From Oricola indica (lineage in GTDB: Bacteria; Pseudomonadota; Alphaproteobacteria; Rhizobiales; Rhizobiaceae): a DNA stretch of 64,000 bases. Position numbers and translations under genes: made by a program. The stretch covers positions 62,001-126,000 of the forward strand of contig NZ_JAINFJ010000009.1 in assembly GCF_019966595.1 (NCBI RefSeq). The letters run 5' to 3'. The notes below the pieces were generated by a model, which saw only the letters and a list, made by a program, of their open reading frames with translations, made no database searches and was not told the DNA's origin. Of this stretch, positions 50,028 through 58,674 are shown piece after piece (the stretch's first letter is position 1; each line of letters starts with the position of its first letter).

Positions 50028-51243
50028 ATGCCGCCAGCGGCGTCGTGCCTCGCGAGCGCAGGAAAATGGTTCCGATGATCGCGATGTTGAGCAGGTTGAA
50101 GGCGATCCCGTTCAGGAACGCCGCCTGGTAGCTTCCGGTCAGATCGTAGATCCATCCCGACATCCAGCCGCCGAGCGCCATCCCGAAGATCGTCGCCATG
50201 ATGACGAACCCGACGCGCGCGCCGGCTTCCTTCGCCGGCAGGTAGTCGCGCACGATGAGCGCATAGCTCGGTACGATGCCACCTTGCGAAAGACCGAAGA
50301 TCAGGCTGACGACATAGAGCGAGACCAGCCCGTCATAGGGCAGATAGAGGAACAGGCCGATACATTGCAGCGTCGAGCCGATCAGCAATGTGCGCACGCC
50401 GCCGAGCTTGTCTGCCACAAGGCCGGACACCAGCCTCGACACGACACCGCCCATCAGCATCAGCGACAGCATCTCCGCCCCGGCGACCGGCCCGTAGCCG
50501 AGATCGACGCACAGCGAAACGAGGTGCACCTGCGGCATCGACATCGCGACACAGCAGCCGATTCCGGCAAGACCCAGCATCCATTGCAGCGTACGCGGTG
50601 AAAAAGGCGCCGTTTGCAGGACTTCCGGTGCTGCTGCGATGCCGTCCCGGCTGACGGAAGCGACCGGGCTTCTGCGCCGCAACAGCAGCGCGAGCGGAAT
50701 GAGCGTGACGACGATCGCGATGGCGAGGGTGACATAGGATGTGCGCCAGCCCGCCTCGTGCGGGAGCGAGCGAAGCAGGACCGGCCAGACGACGCCGGAA
50801 AGGTAGTTGCCGCTAGCCGCGATGGCGACCGCGATACCGCGCCGGCGGCGGAACCAGTGTGAGATATCGGCGATCAGCGGCCCGAAGCCGGCAGCCGTTC
50901 CAAGCCCGATCAGCATCTGCGCCGCCGACAGCAACTGGATCGACGGGCTCGCCGCCGCCAGGGTGTAGCCTGCGCCCAGCGTCAGCGCGGATCCGATGAG
51001 CGTCAGCGTGATGCCGAAGCGGTCGACCGCCCTGCCGAGAACGAGGCTGCCGAACGCAAAGCCCACCATGGTGAGCGTGTAAGGCATCGAGGCCGATGCC
51101 CTGTCGATCGCGAACTCCGCCTGCACTTCCGGCATGACCACGACGATGGACCACATGCCGACATTGCCGATCGTGGCGATCAGCAGCGTGACGGCGAGGC
51201 GCTTCCAGGAATAGGAGCTGTCGAGGACGGGCGAGGCGTGCAT
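50026..51243 (-). CDS. MFS transporter
   Basis: A 405-residue major facilitator with about 12 predicted helices. The loop 2-3 signature GSLVLGRAVDRFGI and the equivalent SRLVSGLVADKLGGVRT between helices 8 and 9 are visible, as is GLSQGGIVPSYALIVRDYLP. It resembles oxalate/formate- or monocarboxylate-type MFS members in general layout, but the substrate cannot be assigned. The stop falls within the hppD terminator T-run. Confidence 0.9.
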   Translation of the reverse strand: MHASPVLDSSYSWKRLAVTLLIATIGNVGMWSIVVVMPEVQAEFAIDRASASMPYTLTMVGFAFGSLVLGRAVDRFGITLTLIGSALTLGAGYTLAAASPSIQLLSAAQMLIGLGTAAGFGPLIADISHWFRRRRGIAVAIAASGNYLSGVVWPVLLRSLPHEAGWRTSYVTLAIAIVVTLIPLALLLRRRSPVASVSRDGIAAAPEVLQTAPFSPRTLQWMLGLAGIGCCVAMSMPQVHLVSLCVDLGYGPVAGAEMLSLMLMGGVVSRLVSGLVADKLGGVRTLLIGSTLQCIGLFLYLPYDGLVSLYVVSLIFGLSQGGIVPSYALIVRDYLPAKEAGARVGFVIMATIFGMALGGWMSGWIYDLTGSYQAAFLNGIAFNLLNIAIIGTIFLRSRGTTPLAA

Positions 51244-51299
51244 GCGCGCGACGCTATTGCCGGGTGTTCGGTTTGTCTAACGCTTCTTTCGCGCGGCCG

Positions 51300-51593
51300 T
51301 CAGAATCCCGTCTTGCGCGCGACGTTCTTCATGATCGCCAGCAGTGCGAGGCTGAGAAAGGCGCCGCTGACCACCAGCATCGCCTGCATCGACGTGGTCG
51401 GGATGGGAAGATGGACGTAACGCGTCGCATGAAAACCGAGAAAGCCGCCGGCAATCAGGATCAGCGTGTTCAGGAAGACGCCGAAACCATCATCTTCCAG
51501 AACGCCATTCATGGCGAAGCCCACGAAATAGGCGCCGGCCGAGCCGATCAGGGCGAGAAACAGAAACATTGCCATGTCAGGATTTGAAATCAT
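51300..51593 (-). CDS. Small membrane protein of unknown function
   Basis: A 97-residue hydrophobic protein with three helices (MFLFLALIGSAGAYFVGFAM, FLNTLILIAGGFLGFHATRY and MLVVSGAFLSLALLAIMK). I do not recognise the family. A start at 51593 (MISNPD) is preceded by GAGGTCAGGC; an ATG at 51575 is an alternative. It stands between the MFS transporter gene and a secreted protein gene on the same strand. The reading frame upstream continues without similarity. Confidence 0.6.
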   Translation of the reverse strand: MISNPDMAMFLFLALIGSAGAYFVGFAMNGVLEDDGFGVFLNTLILIAGGFLGFHATRYVHLPIPTTSMQAMLVVSGAFLSLALLAIMKNVARKTGF

Positions 51594-51730
51594 GCCTGAC
51601 CTCACGCAATTGTTCGAGATCGGGCGATTGTCGCATGGTTTCGTGAACAGCCGGTTTCCGGCAGCGGGATCGAATCGACGCATTCCGGTCAGGACTCGTT
51701 GACGGGATCGTGTGTGCCGGGGCCGTTGCC

Positions 51731-52078
51731 CTATTGCTTGTGTTCCCAGACCTGCGTGAAGCTCAGATCGGTAAAGGCGAGAGCGTCGCGTGCGGCGGCG
51801 TCGCAACCGAGCGCCTTCACATTGCGCCGCATTTCCTTTTGCCATTCCGGCGCGATCGCCATGGCGGCCGCGCGATCGCCGGGGCTCAGATGACTTCCGA
51901 GCGTGGCGTTGAGATAGACGAAATAGGACGGGCACGCTTCTTCTATCGCAGACGTGTAACCGTGAAAAATGGCGAAACGCACTGCTTCGTTCTCGTCCGC
52001 CCGGGCCGAAATGGCTGTGGCGGCAATCATCGCCGTCAACGTCAATCGAATGAACATGGTTCTTGCAAATCCGGTCAT
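51731..52078 (-). CDS. Small secreted protein of unknown function
   Basis: A 115-residue protein with a signal peptide (FIRLTLTAMIAATAISARA, cleavage before DENEAVR). The mature part is alpha-helical in character and holds two Cys (EEACPSYFVY and KALGCDAAAR) that may form a disulfide. I do not recognise it. An alternative ATG at 52057 would give the same mature protein. It is separated by 88 bases from the SDR gene upstream. Confidence 0.65.
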   Translation of the reverse strand: MTGFARTMFIRLTLTAMIAATAISARADENEAVRFAIFHGYTSAIEEACPSYFVYLNATLGSHLSPGDRAAAMAIAPEWQKEMRRNVKALGCDAAARDALAFTDLSFTQVWEHKQ

Positions 52079-52166
52079 CGGAAAATCGCCCCGGTCCAGT
52101 TAATGCAATCGCCCGGCGCTGTCCATTCAGGTTCCGGCGCTTGTCACAATCGATTGGCGAGGGTGC

Positions 52167-52982
52167 CTAACCGGCGTTCGGCGGGCCGCCATAAGGGTCC
52201 CATGCGCCGGCGACGAGATAGCCGCAATCGACCGGCAATGTGACGCCGGTGATCGCTGATGCCAGGTCCGAGGCGAGGAACGCGATGGCGTTGGCGACTT
52301 CCTGCGGTTCGACCAGCCGCCCGGTGGCACTTGTCGCGGCGAACCCATCCGCGGAACCATAGCCCACGGCAAAAGCGATATCGGTGGCGGGCGTCCGCGT
52401 GAAGCCCGGCGCGACGGCGTTGACCCGCACGCCGTTCCGCGCCCATTCCGCTGCGAGGCCTTCGGTCAGGTTGATGACGGCCGCCTTGGAAGGGCCATAG
52501 GCGCGCAGTGGACTTGCTCTCAGCCCGGTCACCGATGAGACATTGACGATCGCGCCGTGTCCGCGCTCGGCCATGCGCAGGCCGGCATGGCGGCAGCACA
52601 GATAGGTGCCGCGCAGATTGGTGGAGATGACCTTGTCCCATTCCTTGTCGCGCGCCTGGGCAACTGGAAGCGGCCGCTCCAGAACGCCGGCGGAATTCAC
52701 CAGCACATCGACTGCGCCAAGATCGTCCTCGACCTGCGCGAAGGCGGTTTCGATCGAAGCGCGGTCGGTGACATCGACCGGTTGGTATTCGAGGCCCTGC
52801 TGCGACGGATCGAGCGTCGCGCGGTCGAGCACGGCAACCCGTGCGCCACAGGCGCGCATCAGCTGCGCCGCGGCCAGCCCGATACCGCTTGCCCCGCCTG
52901 TCACAACTGCTATTTTCCCCGTAAGGTCGATTGGAACCAATTCGCCACCAGCTTCAACGTCGACGCGCCGACACAGTCTCAT
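52167..52982 (-). CDS. Short-chain dehydrogenase/reductase (3-oxoacyl-ACP reductase type)
   Basis: A 271-residue classical SDR. The cofactor motif VVTGGASGIGLAAAQ, NSAGVLE (NNAG variant), the catalytic Ser in VNVSSVTGL and YGPSKAAVINLT for Tyr-x-x-x-Lys are intact, and the Asp in VLDRATLD suggests NAD preference. The ATG at 52982 is only six bases from the ATG of the divergent SDR gene. A TTG at 52940 with GGTGG upstream would give a more typical N-terminus (VPIDLTGK), and I consider it equally likely. The substrate is unknown. Confidence 0.88.
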   Translation of the reverse strand: MRLCRRVDVEAGGELVPIDLTGKIAVVTGGASGIGLAAAQLMRACGARVAVLDRATLDPSQQGLEYQPVDVTDRASIETAFAQVEDDLGAVDVLVNSAGVLERPLPVAQARDKEWDKVISTNLRGTYLCCRHAGLRMAERGHGAIVNVSSVTGLRASPLRAYGPSKAAVINLTEGLAAEWARNGVRVNAVAPGFTRTPATDIAFAVGYGSADGFAATSATGRLVEPQEVANAIAFLASDLASAITGVTLPVDCGYLVAGAWDPYGGPPNAG

Positions 52983-52988
52983 AGTTAC

Positions 52989-53795
52989 ATGTCCTCAACT
53001 CCGTCAACGTCGCCCTCAACGGCTTCGCAACCTGCCGCCGTCGTTACCGGGGCGTCGTCCGGCATCGGCAAAGAACTTGCCCGGCTCGCCGCGAGCGAGC
53101 ATGGCGCGATCCTTCTCGTCGCGCGGTCTTCCGATTTGCTGACGGAATTGGCGGCGGAACTCGAACCTCTCTGCGATTCCGTCGCGTGGTTGTCTGCCGA
53201 TCTCGCCGACAGCGATGCGGGCGACCGGATCGAGGCCGCGCTCGCAGAACGCGGCTGGCACTGCGACGTGCTGATCGAGGCGGCCGGCATCGGTTTCGTC
53301 GGCCCGGCATGGGAGACCGATCGCGCAGATCAGCTCGCCACGGTCGATATCAATATCCGCGCGCTGACCGACCTTGCACTGCGCTTCCTGCCCGGCATGG
53401 TGAAAAGGCGCAGCGGCGGTCTTCTTCTCGTCGGGTCGATCTCCGGCTTCTTTCCGGGCCCGAACATGGCCGTCTATTACGCGTCGAAAGCCTATATCCG
53501 GTCCCTGTCGCTGGCGCTGCATGCGGAGACGCGGCAGGCCGGCGTGACGGTGACATGCCTCGCGCCGGGATTCGTCACGACGCCTTTCCTGGGACTGTCT
53601 GGCTTGCGCCCGACCCGCATGCGCAAGTTGCTCCCGCGAATCACGCCTGAGCAGGCCGCCCGCGCCGGGTGGCGGGCATTTCGGGCCGGTCGCTCCATCG
53701 TCGTGCCGGATACGACGACCAGGCTTGTCGTTTCCGTCATGAGGGTGCTACCGGGAAGCCTCGCTCTCCGTCTGATCCGGCGGCTGCAATCCTGA
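52989..53795 (+). CDS. Short-chain dehydrogenase/reductase (YqjQ/DltE-like)
   Basis: A 268-residue SDR. The cofactor motif AAVVTGASSGIGKELARLA, then IEAAGIGFVG, LLVGSISGFFPGPNMAVYYA for the catalytic Ser and Tyr, and SKAYIRSLSLALHAET place it in the DltE/YqjQ-like classical SDRs. The Arg in VARSSDLL favours NADP. It is followed 49 bases later by an E2-type acyltransferase-domain gene. The ATG at 52989 is 6 bases from the divergent SDR start. Confidence 0.87.
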   Translation: MSSTPSTSPSTASQPAAVVTGASSGIGKELARLAASEHGAILLVARSSDLLTELAAELEPLCDSVAWLSADLADSDAGDRIEAALAERGWHCDVLIEAAGIGFVGPAWETDRADQLATVDINIRALTDLALRFLPGMVKRRSGGLLLVGSISGFFPGPNMAVYYASKAYIRSLSLALHAETRQAGVTVTCLAPGFVTTPFLGLSGLRPTRMRKLLPRITPEQAARAGWRAFRAGRSIVVPDTTTRLVVSVMRVLPGSLALRLIRRLQS

Positions 53796-53844
53796 CCATG
53801 GCCGGCCGGCGAATGCCGGGCTTTTGACCGAACCGGAGAGATCG

Positions 53845-54594
53845 ATGCGTGGCCGCTATGTGAATCTTTCCCCTGCGCGGCGCCTGGTTTCCGATTACAT
53901 GTGGTTCTCGCGCGATCTGCCGCTCGTGACAGTGGAACGGCGGGTCTGCGTTCCGGAACTCGTCGCGGCACGCGCCGCGGCCTCCGAGCGACCCGCTTGG
54001 GCGGCGGTCTTCATCAAAGCCTTCGCGATGGTTTGCGCCGAGGATCCGCGCCTGCGCCGCGCTTATGTGAAACTCCCGTGGCCGATGTTCTTCGAATATG
54101 AGCGCCCCGTGGCCTCGCTCGTCCTGGAACGCGAGTACGAAGGCGAGGACACGCTGCTGACCGGCGTGATGAGGGCGCCGGAGACGCTCGACGTCATGGA
54201 TATCACCCGGCGCGTGAAGAAGCTGGCGCAAGCGCCGGTCAACGAGATCCGCGGCTTTGATCGCATGCTGCGCATTTCGCGCCTGCCGCGACCGCTGCGT
54301 CGCATGATCTGGTGGCTCGGTCTCAATCTTGCCCGTCAGCGCGCCAATTATTTCGGGACGTTCCTGATCACTTCGCTGATGAGCGAAGGCGGCATCAGCA
54401 AGCGCATTCTTGCACCGATGCCGGTCATCCTGACCTATGGCATTTTCGACGAGGATGGCTGCATCGAGCTGCGTCTGACCTTCGATCACCGCGTTATCGA
54501 CGGCCGCGCGGCCGTGACCGCTCTGGCGCGCCTTGAAGCGATGCTTCGCGGCCCGGTCACCGACGAGATAACCACCGGGGCCGCGCAAGCTTGA
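53845..54594 (+). CDS. Free-standing 2-oxoacid dehydrogenase E2-type acyltransferase domain protein
   Basis: A 249-residue protein that matches only the C-terminal catalytic domain of dihydrolipoamide acyltransferases. No lipoyl or peripheral-binding domain is present. The active-site motif LTFDHRVIDGRAAV near residue 220 is intact (His and Asp), and the N-terminal SPARRLVSDYMWFSRDLP resembles the start of the catalytic domain. The start at 53845 has GGAGAG five bases upstream. It may be an acyl-CoA acyltransferase for a small molecule, working with the SDR before it. The role is unknown. Confidence 0.75.
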   Translation: MRGRYVNLSPARRLVSDYMWFSRDLPLVTVERRVCVPELVAARAAASERPAWAAVFIKAFAMVCAEDPRLRRAYVKLPWPMFFEYERPVASLVLEREYEGEDTLLTGVMRAPETLDVMDITRRVKKLAQAPVNEIRGFDRMLRISRLPRPLRRMIWWLGLNLARQRANYFGTFLITSLMSEGGISKRILAPMPVILTYGIFDEDGCIELRLTFDHRVIDGRAAVTALARLEAMLRGPVTDEITTGAAQA

Positions 54595-54701
54595 CGCGCC
54601 GGACGGCGGCCGCCTTGTCCAGATAGCCGGAAAGACTTGCCCGCGCCGGGTCGGTCGCCGGATCGCTTGACAATTTCGAGCCATATGTGAAACCCTTTCA
54701 A

Positions 54702-54717
54702 GTAACCGAATGGTTAC
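54702..54717. promoter_or_regulatory. Perfect inverted repeat upstream of the GMC oxidoreductase gene
   Basis: GTAACC at 54702-54707 and GGTTAC at 54712-54717 flank GAAT. It lies 27 bases before the ATG at 54744 in a 149-base gap. The shape suits a TetR- or ArsR-type dimer. No such regulator gene lies next to it. Confidence 0.45.
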
Positions 54718-54743
54718 AATTCGTGCGGCGGCGGAGGGTTCGG

Positions 54744-56393
54744 ATGTCCGGGAGAGAGTTCGACTACATCATTGCCGGCGGTGGCTCATCGGGATGTGTC
54801 CTTGCCGCGCGTCTCAGCGAGGATCCGGCAATCAAGGTTCTGCTCGTGGAAGCAGGGGGAAGGGATCGCAACCCGCTCTTCCATATGCCCGCCGGCTTTG
54901 CGTTGATGACCAAGGGCATTGCGTCTTGGGGCTGGTCGACGATCCCGCAGAAGGGTCTTGGCGGTCGCTCGCTCTGGTATACGCAGGCCAAGGTGATTGG
55001 CGGCGGGTCCTCCATCAATGCGCAGATCTACACGCGTGGAAACCGCCGCGACTACGACGCCTGGGCGCAGGATCACGGCTGCGATGGCTGGAGCTACCGC
55101 GAGGTTCTACCCTATTTCAAGCGCGCGGAAGGCAACGAGCGGTTCCTGAATGACTATCACGGCGCGGACGGGCCGCTCGGCGTTTCGATGCCCCGCGGCG
55201 CATTGCCGATCTGCGACGCCTTCATTCGTGCCGCACAGGAGTGGGGTATGTCCTACAATCCCGATTTCAACGGTCGGGATCAGGAGGGCTGCGGTTACTA
55301 CCAGCTGACCCAGCGCGATGCGCGCCGGTCTTCCGCCGCGCGCGCCTTCCTCAAACCGGCAGAAAACCGTAGCAACCTCACGGTGCTCGCTGGAACGGAA
55401 GTTCGTCGCATCATGGTGGAGAGCGGCCGGGTCACCGGGATCGAGGTCGCGGCGCGTGGCGCAACCGTTCACTACACCGCGTCTAGGGAAGTGGTGCTGA
55501 CCGCCGGCGCGATCGGTTCGCCGCGTTTGCTGATGCTGTCGGGAATCGGACCCGCCGACCACCTGCGCGAAACCGGAATCGATGTCGTCCATGATCTGCC
55601 CGGCGTCGGCTCGAACCTTCAGGATCATGTCGATCTTTGCACGATCTCCGAATGCACGGGGCGGCATACCTATGACGGCGTCGACAGGCCGGACCGGGCG
55701 GCGCTCGCCGGTTTGCAATACATCCTGACCCGCACGGGCCCGGTGACCGCCTCGCTCTTCGAGACGGGTGCGTTCTGGTATGGCGATCGGGACGCGGAGG
55801 CGCCCGACCTGCAGTTTCATCTCGGCCAGGGTTCGGGAATCGAGACGGGCATCGTGAAGATCGAAGGCGCCGGCGTGACCCTGAACTCCACCTATCTCCG
55901 CCCGCGCTCACGGGGCACGGTGCGGCTGGCCTCCGCCGATCCCGCGGATGCGCCGCTGATCGACCCGAACTTCTGGGACGATCCGCACGATCGAGAAATG
56001 GGATTGCGCGGGCTTGAAATCGCGCGCGAGCTCATGAGCCAGCCCGCTCTCGAGGGCTTCGTTCGCCACGAAGCCTTGCCGGGTGCCGGCGCAAGCGAGC
56101 AGGAAATCCTCGACTACGCGATGAGCATCGCCAAGACCGACCATCATCCGGTCGGGACATGCAGGATGGGGCATGGCGCGATAGCCGTGGTGGATCCGGA
56201 CCTGAAGGTTCACGGGCTTGCGGGACTCAGGATCTGCGATGCCTCGATCATGCCCGCGATCAACTCCTCCAACACCAACGCGCCCACGATCATGATCGCC
56301 GAAAAGGCGTCGGACATGATTCTCGGTCGGCCTTCTCTGCCAGCGGTCGAATTCAGCGACAAGAACTGCCGGGACATGCGCGAACCGGCCTGA
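54744..56393 (+). CDS. GMC-family FAD oxidoreductase (choline dehydrogenase-like)
   Basis: A 549-residue flavoenzyme. The FAD motif FDYIIAGGGSSGCVLAARLS, the GMC signature region AKVIGGGSSINAQIYTRGN and the C-terminal active site TDHHPVGTCRMG and NSSNTNAPTIMIAEKASD (His-Asn pair) are intact. It oxidises an alcohol; choline is one possibility, but no betB or betaine transporter gene is nearby. The start at 54744 (MSGREFDY) has GGAGGG upstream. Confidence 0.93.
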   Translation: MSGREFDYIIAGGGSSGCVLAARLSEDPAIKVLLVEAGGRDRNPLFHMPAGFALMTKGIASWGWSTIPQKGLGGRSLWYTQAKVIGGGSSINAQIYTRGNRRDYDAWAQDHGCDGWSYREVLPYFKRAEGNERFLNDYHGADGPLGVSMPRGALPICDAFIRAAQEWGMSYNPDFNGRDQEGCGYYQLTQRDARRSSAARAFLKPAENRSNLTVLAGTEVRRIMVESGRVTGIEVAARGATVHYTASREVVLTAGAIGSPRLLMLSGIGPADHLRETGIDVVHDLPGVGSNLQDHVDLCTISECTGRHTYDGVDRPDRAALAGLQYILTRTGPVTASLFETGAFWYGDRDAEAPDLQFHLGQGSGIETGIVKIEGAGVTLNSTYLRPRSRGTVRLASADPADAPLIDPNFWDDPHDREMGLRGLEIARELMSQPALEGFVRHEALPGAGASEQEILDYAMSIAKTDHHPVGTCRMGHGAIAVVDPDLKVHGLAGLRICDASIMPAINSSNTNAPTIMIAEKASDMILGRPSLPAVEFSDKNCRDMREPA

Positions 56394-56596
56394 CCGATTT
56401 TCACGGGTGAAGAGTATTTGCGGCCGATCAGGTCACCAAACGGCACCTGCACTGCATCGCATCGGATTGACCGTTTCGGACAACGCGCGCGATGCACAGC
56501 ATAAATGACGTCGCGGCACCCTTGATGGCTGAAGAAGTGGCCGCCGGCCGCACAATCTGTTAGCAATCGAGGCTCCTTGCGAGTTACGGGGCGCTC

Positions 56597-57370
56597 ATGC
56601 AGTTTCTGGTCGTTGCCGATATCCACTACGCGCTGAAGCAGTATGACTGGCTTCTCGAAGTGGCCCCGCATTACGAAGCGGTGGTCATCGCCGGCGACCT
56701 GCTCGAAGTGTCGTCGATGGTCGATCGCCGTGCACAGATCGTCGTATTAAGGACCTATCTGCGCAGTCTTGGCGAGAAGACACGGATCATCGTCTGTTCA
56801 GGCAATCACGATCTCGACGGAGAACGCGAAGACGGCGAACGCGTCGCGGACTGGATGCTCGACCTCGGCGATCTGGGAGTCGTCTCGGACGGCGAATCCG
56901 TCACGATTTCCGGCGTCCGGTTCTCGTCCTTCCCGTGGTGGGACGGCGAACAGACGAAGAAGCAGGTCCTGTCGCAACTCGAGGCGGATGCGGAACTGGC
57001 CCATGACCACTGGGTCTGGGTCTATCATGCGCCGCCGGCCGACAAGCGGGTCAGTTGGGGCGGTCAGCGCCATTTCGGAGACCCGGATCTGGTTGGCTGG
57101 ATCGAGCGGTTCCATCCCGACCTTGTGCTTGGCGGCCATGTCCATCAGTCGCCCTTCATACCCGACGGGTCATGGGTCGATCGTGTCGGCGAGACATGGG
57201 TGTTCAACACCGGTCAGCAGCCGGGCGAACGGCCGACCATCATCGCTTTCAATCTCGATCGCAAGGAAGCGGTCTGGCTGTCCATGATGGGTGGTCAGGC
57301 GCAATCGCTGGCCGAGCCGTTACCTGAACCGGCCCGGCTGATGGAACTGCCCGGCTGGATTACAATCTAG
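56597..57370 (+). CDS. Calcineurin-like metallophosphoesterase
   Basis: A 257-residue phosphoesterase with all five metal-binding motifs in order: VVADIH, VIAGDLLE, VCSGNHDLD, WVYHAPP and LGGHVHQ. The two-metal centre should be intact. The substrate (cyclic nucleotide, phosphoprotein or phospholipid) is unknown. The start at 56597 has only a weak ribosome binding site. The end overlaps the convergent cNMP-domain gene by 11 bases. The gap before it (56394-56596) holds nothing recognisable. Confidence 0.92.
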   Translation: MQFLVVADIHYALKQYDWLLEVAPHYEAVVIAGDLLEVSSMVDRRAQIVVLRTYLRSLGEKTRIIVCSGNHDLDGEREDGERVADWMLDLGDLGVVSDGESVTISGVRFSSFPWWDGEQTKKQVLSQLEADAELAHDHWVWVYHAPPADKRVSWGGQRHFGDPDLVGWIERFHPDLVLGGHVHQSPFIPDGSWVDRVGETWVFNTGQQPGERPTIIAFNLDRKEAVWLSMMGGQAQSLAEPLPEPARLMELPGWITI

Positions 57371-57845
57371 GATCGTCGGACCGCGTCTCGCGGTTGGAGG
57401 CGACCTTGCGTTGCTGGTTCATCAGCGCGCCGAGAACCTGGTCGACCATACCGAAATGGTCTTTCCTGTCGTCGAACTGCACCTTCAGGTCGGCGAGATA
57501 GGTTGTCGCGTCATGCAGGCGCTGCGCGAGTAGCCGGGCGGCATGGATCGCCAGACCCGGACGGCGTGTCATGAATTCGATCGGATTTTCGACAAGGTAG
57601 GCGCGAACGGGCGTGGTCGCGATGACCGAGGCCGAGTAGCTCGTTTCGAGCAGTGCCGACATCTCGCCGAAGAGCGAGCCCGGTTTCCGGTCGACGGCGA
57701 CCTGGACGCTTCCCTTGGAGACCGCCACTTCGCCTTCGATGAGGACGAACATGCGATCCGCGGTCGCGCCCTCCCGAATGAGCGGCTCGCCGGGCTCGAA
57801 ACGGACTTCCTCCAGATCGCGGCACTCGTCCAGGACTGCGTTCAT
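57360..57845 (-). CDS. Cyclic nucleotide-binding domain protein without a DNA-binding domain
   Basis: A 161-residue protein with a single Crp-type cNMP domain (about residues 10-115: VRFEPGEPLIREGATADRMF, VLIEGEVAVSKG, GSLFGEMSALLETSYSASVI). In the phosphate-binding cassette the usual Arg before Ala-Ser is Tyr (TSYSAS), so canonical cAMP binding is doubtful. The C-terminal part is a helical tail, and no helix-turn-helix follows. The start at 57845 has GGAGCG upstream; an in-frame ATG at 57881 is less well supported. Confidence 0.87.
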   Translation of the reverse strand: MNAVLDECRDLEEVRFEPGEPLIREGATADRMFVLIEGEVAVSKGSVQVAVDRKPGSLFGEMSALLETSYSASVIATTPVRAYLVENPIEFMTRRPGLAIHAARLLAQRLHDATTYLADLKVQFDDRKDHFGMVDQVLGALMNQQRKVASNRETRSDDPRL

Positions 57846-57997
57846 TGTTCGCTCCGGATTGCAGGATCGCTTTGCGGACATCCGCAGGCGTCGGCTTCAA
57901 GCCTTCCTGCAGTGTCGGGCGAGACGGCACGCCAGTCAAGCGAAGCCAGGACTGACGAACGGGCGTCTGTGCGGACCGGCCGCTCGCGCGCGATGAT

Positions 57998-58672
57998 CTA
58001 CCGCCTCGCGGACAAGGAGCGAGTCTCGAGGCGACTGACGAGGCGGGCGAGCGGCCAGAGCACGATGAAATAGAGCAGCGCGGCGATGACGATCGGGGTG
58101 GCGTTGAAGGTCAGTCCCTGGACGACACGGGCGGCCTGGGTGAGTTCAACGAAGGTGACCACGGCGGCGATGGAGGTCAGCTTCACCAGTTCCAGCGTGT
58201 TGGACAAAAGGTCAGGCAGCACGTTGCGTGTGGCGATGGGAACGCGCACATGCATTGCAGCCTGCAATGTGCTCAAGCCGGTGGCGCGGGCAGCTTCCTC
58301 GAGGCCGCGCGGCACGGATAGCAGGCCCGCCCGGAAAATCTCTCCGTAATAGGAAGACGAGTTCAGCAAAAGCGCGACGATGATGGAGCCGAGCGGCGGC
58401 AGCCGCAGACCGAAATGCGGCAGGCCGGCATTGATGAGAATGAGCAGGACGAGGGGTGGGAAGGCGCGGAAGAAGTCGACATAGACGACCGTGAGCCCGC
58501 GCAGCAGTCGGCTCTTCGATGTCGCCATGAGCGCGATCGCGAGCCCCGCGAAGATGCCGACGGGAATTGCGATGGCCGAGAGCATCGCGGTCTGCCCGAG
58601 CCCGCGCAGCAGATAGGGCCAGTAGCGCTCGACGATCTGCCAGTTCACGAAATTCTGAAGGAAATCATCCAT
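57998..58672 (-). CDS. Polar amino-acid ABC transporter permease (second)
   Basis: A 224-residue HisM/GlnP-type permease with about five helices. It contains QTAMLSAIAIPVGIFAGLAI and the ATPase-contact loop SVPRGLEEAARATGLSTLQA. It starts 2 bases after the other permease's stop, so the genes are coupled. It forms the channel with the permease at 58675-59343. The gene is the last of a four-gene operon. Confidence 0.92.
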   Translation of the reverse strand: MDDFLQNFVNWQIVERYWPYLLRGLGQTAMLSAIAIPVGIFAGLAIALMATSKSRLLRGLTVVYVDFFRAFPPLVLLILINAGLPHFGLRLPPLGSIIVALLLNSSSYYGEIFRAGLLSVPRGLEEAARATGLSTLQAAMHVRVPIATRNVLPDLLSNTLELVKLTSIAAVVTFVELTQAARVVQGLTFNATPIVIAALLYFIVLWPLARLVSRLETRSLSARR

Positions 58673-58674
58673 GG

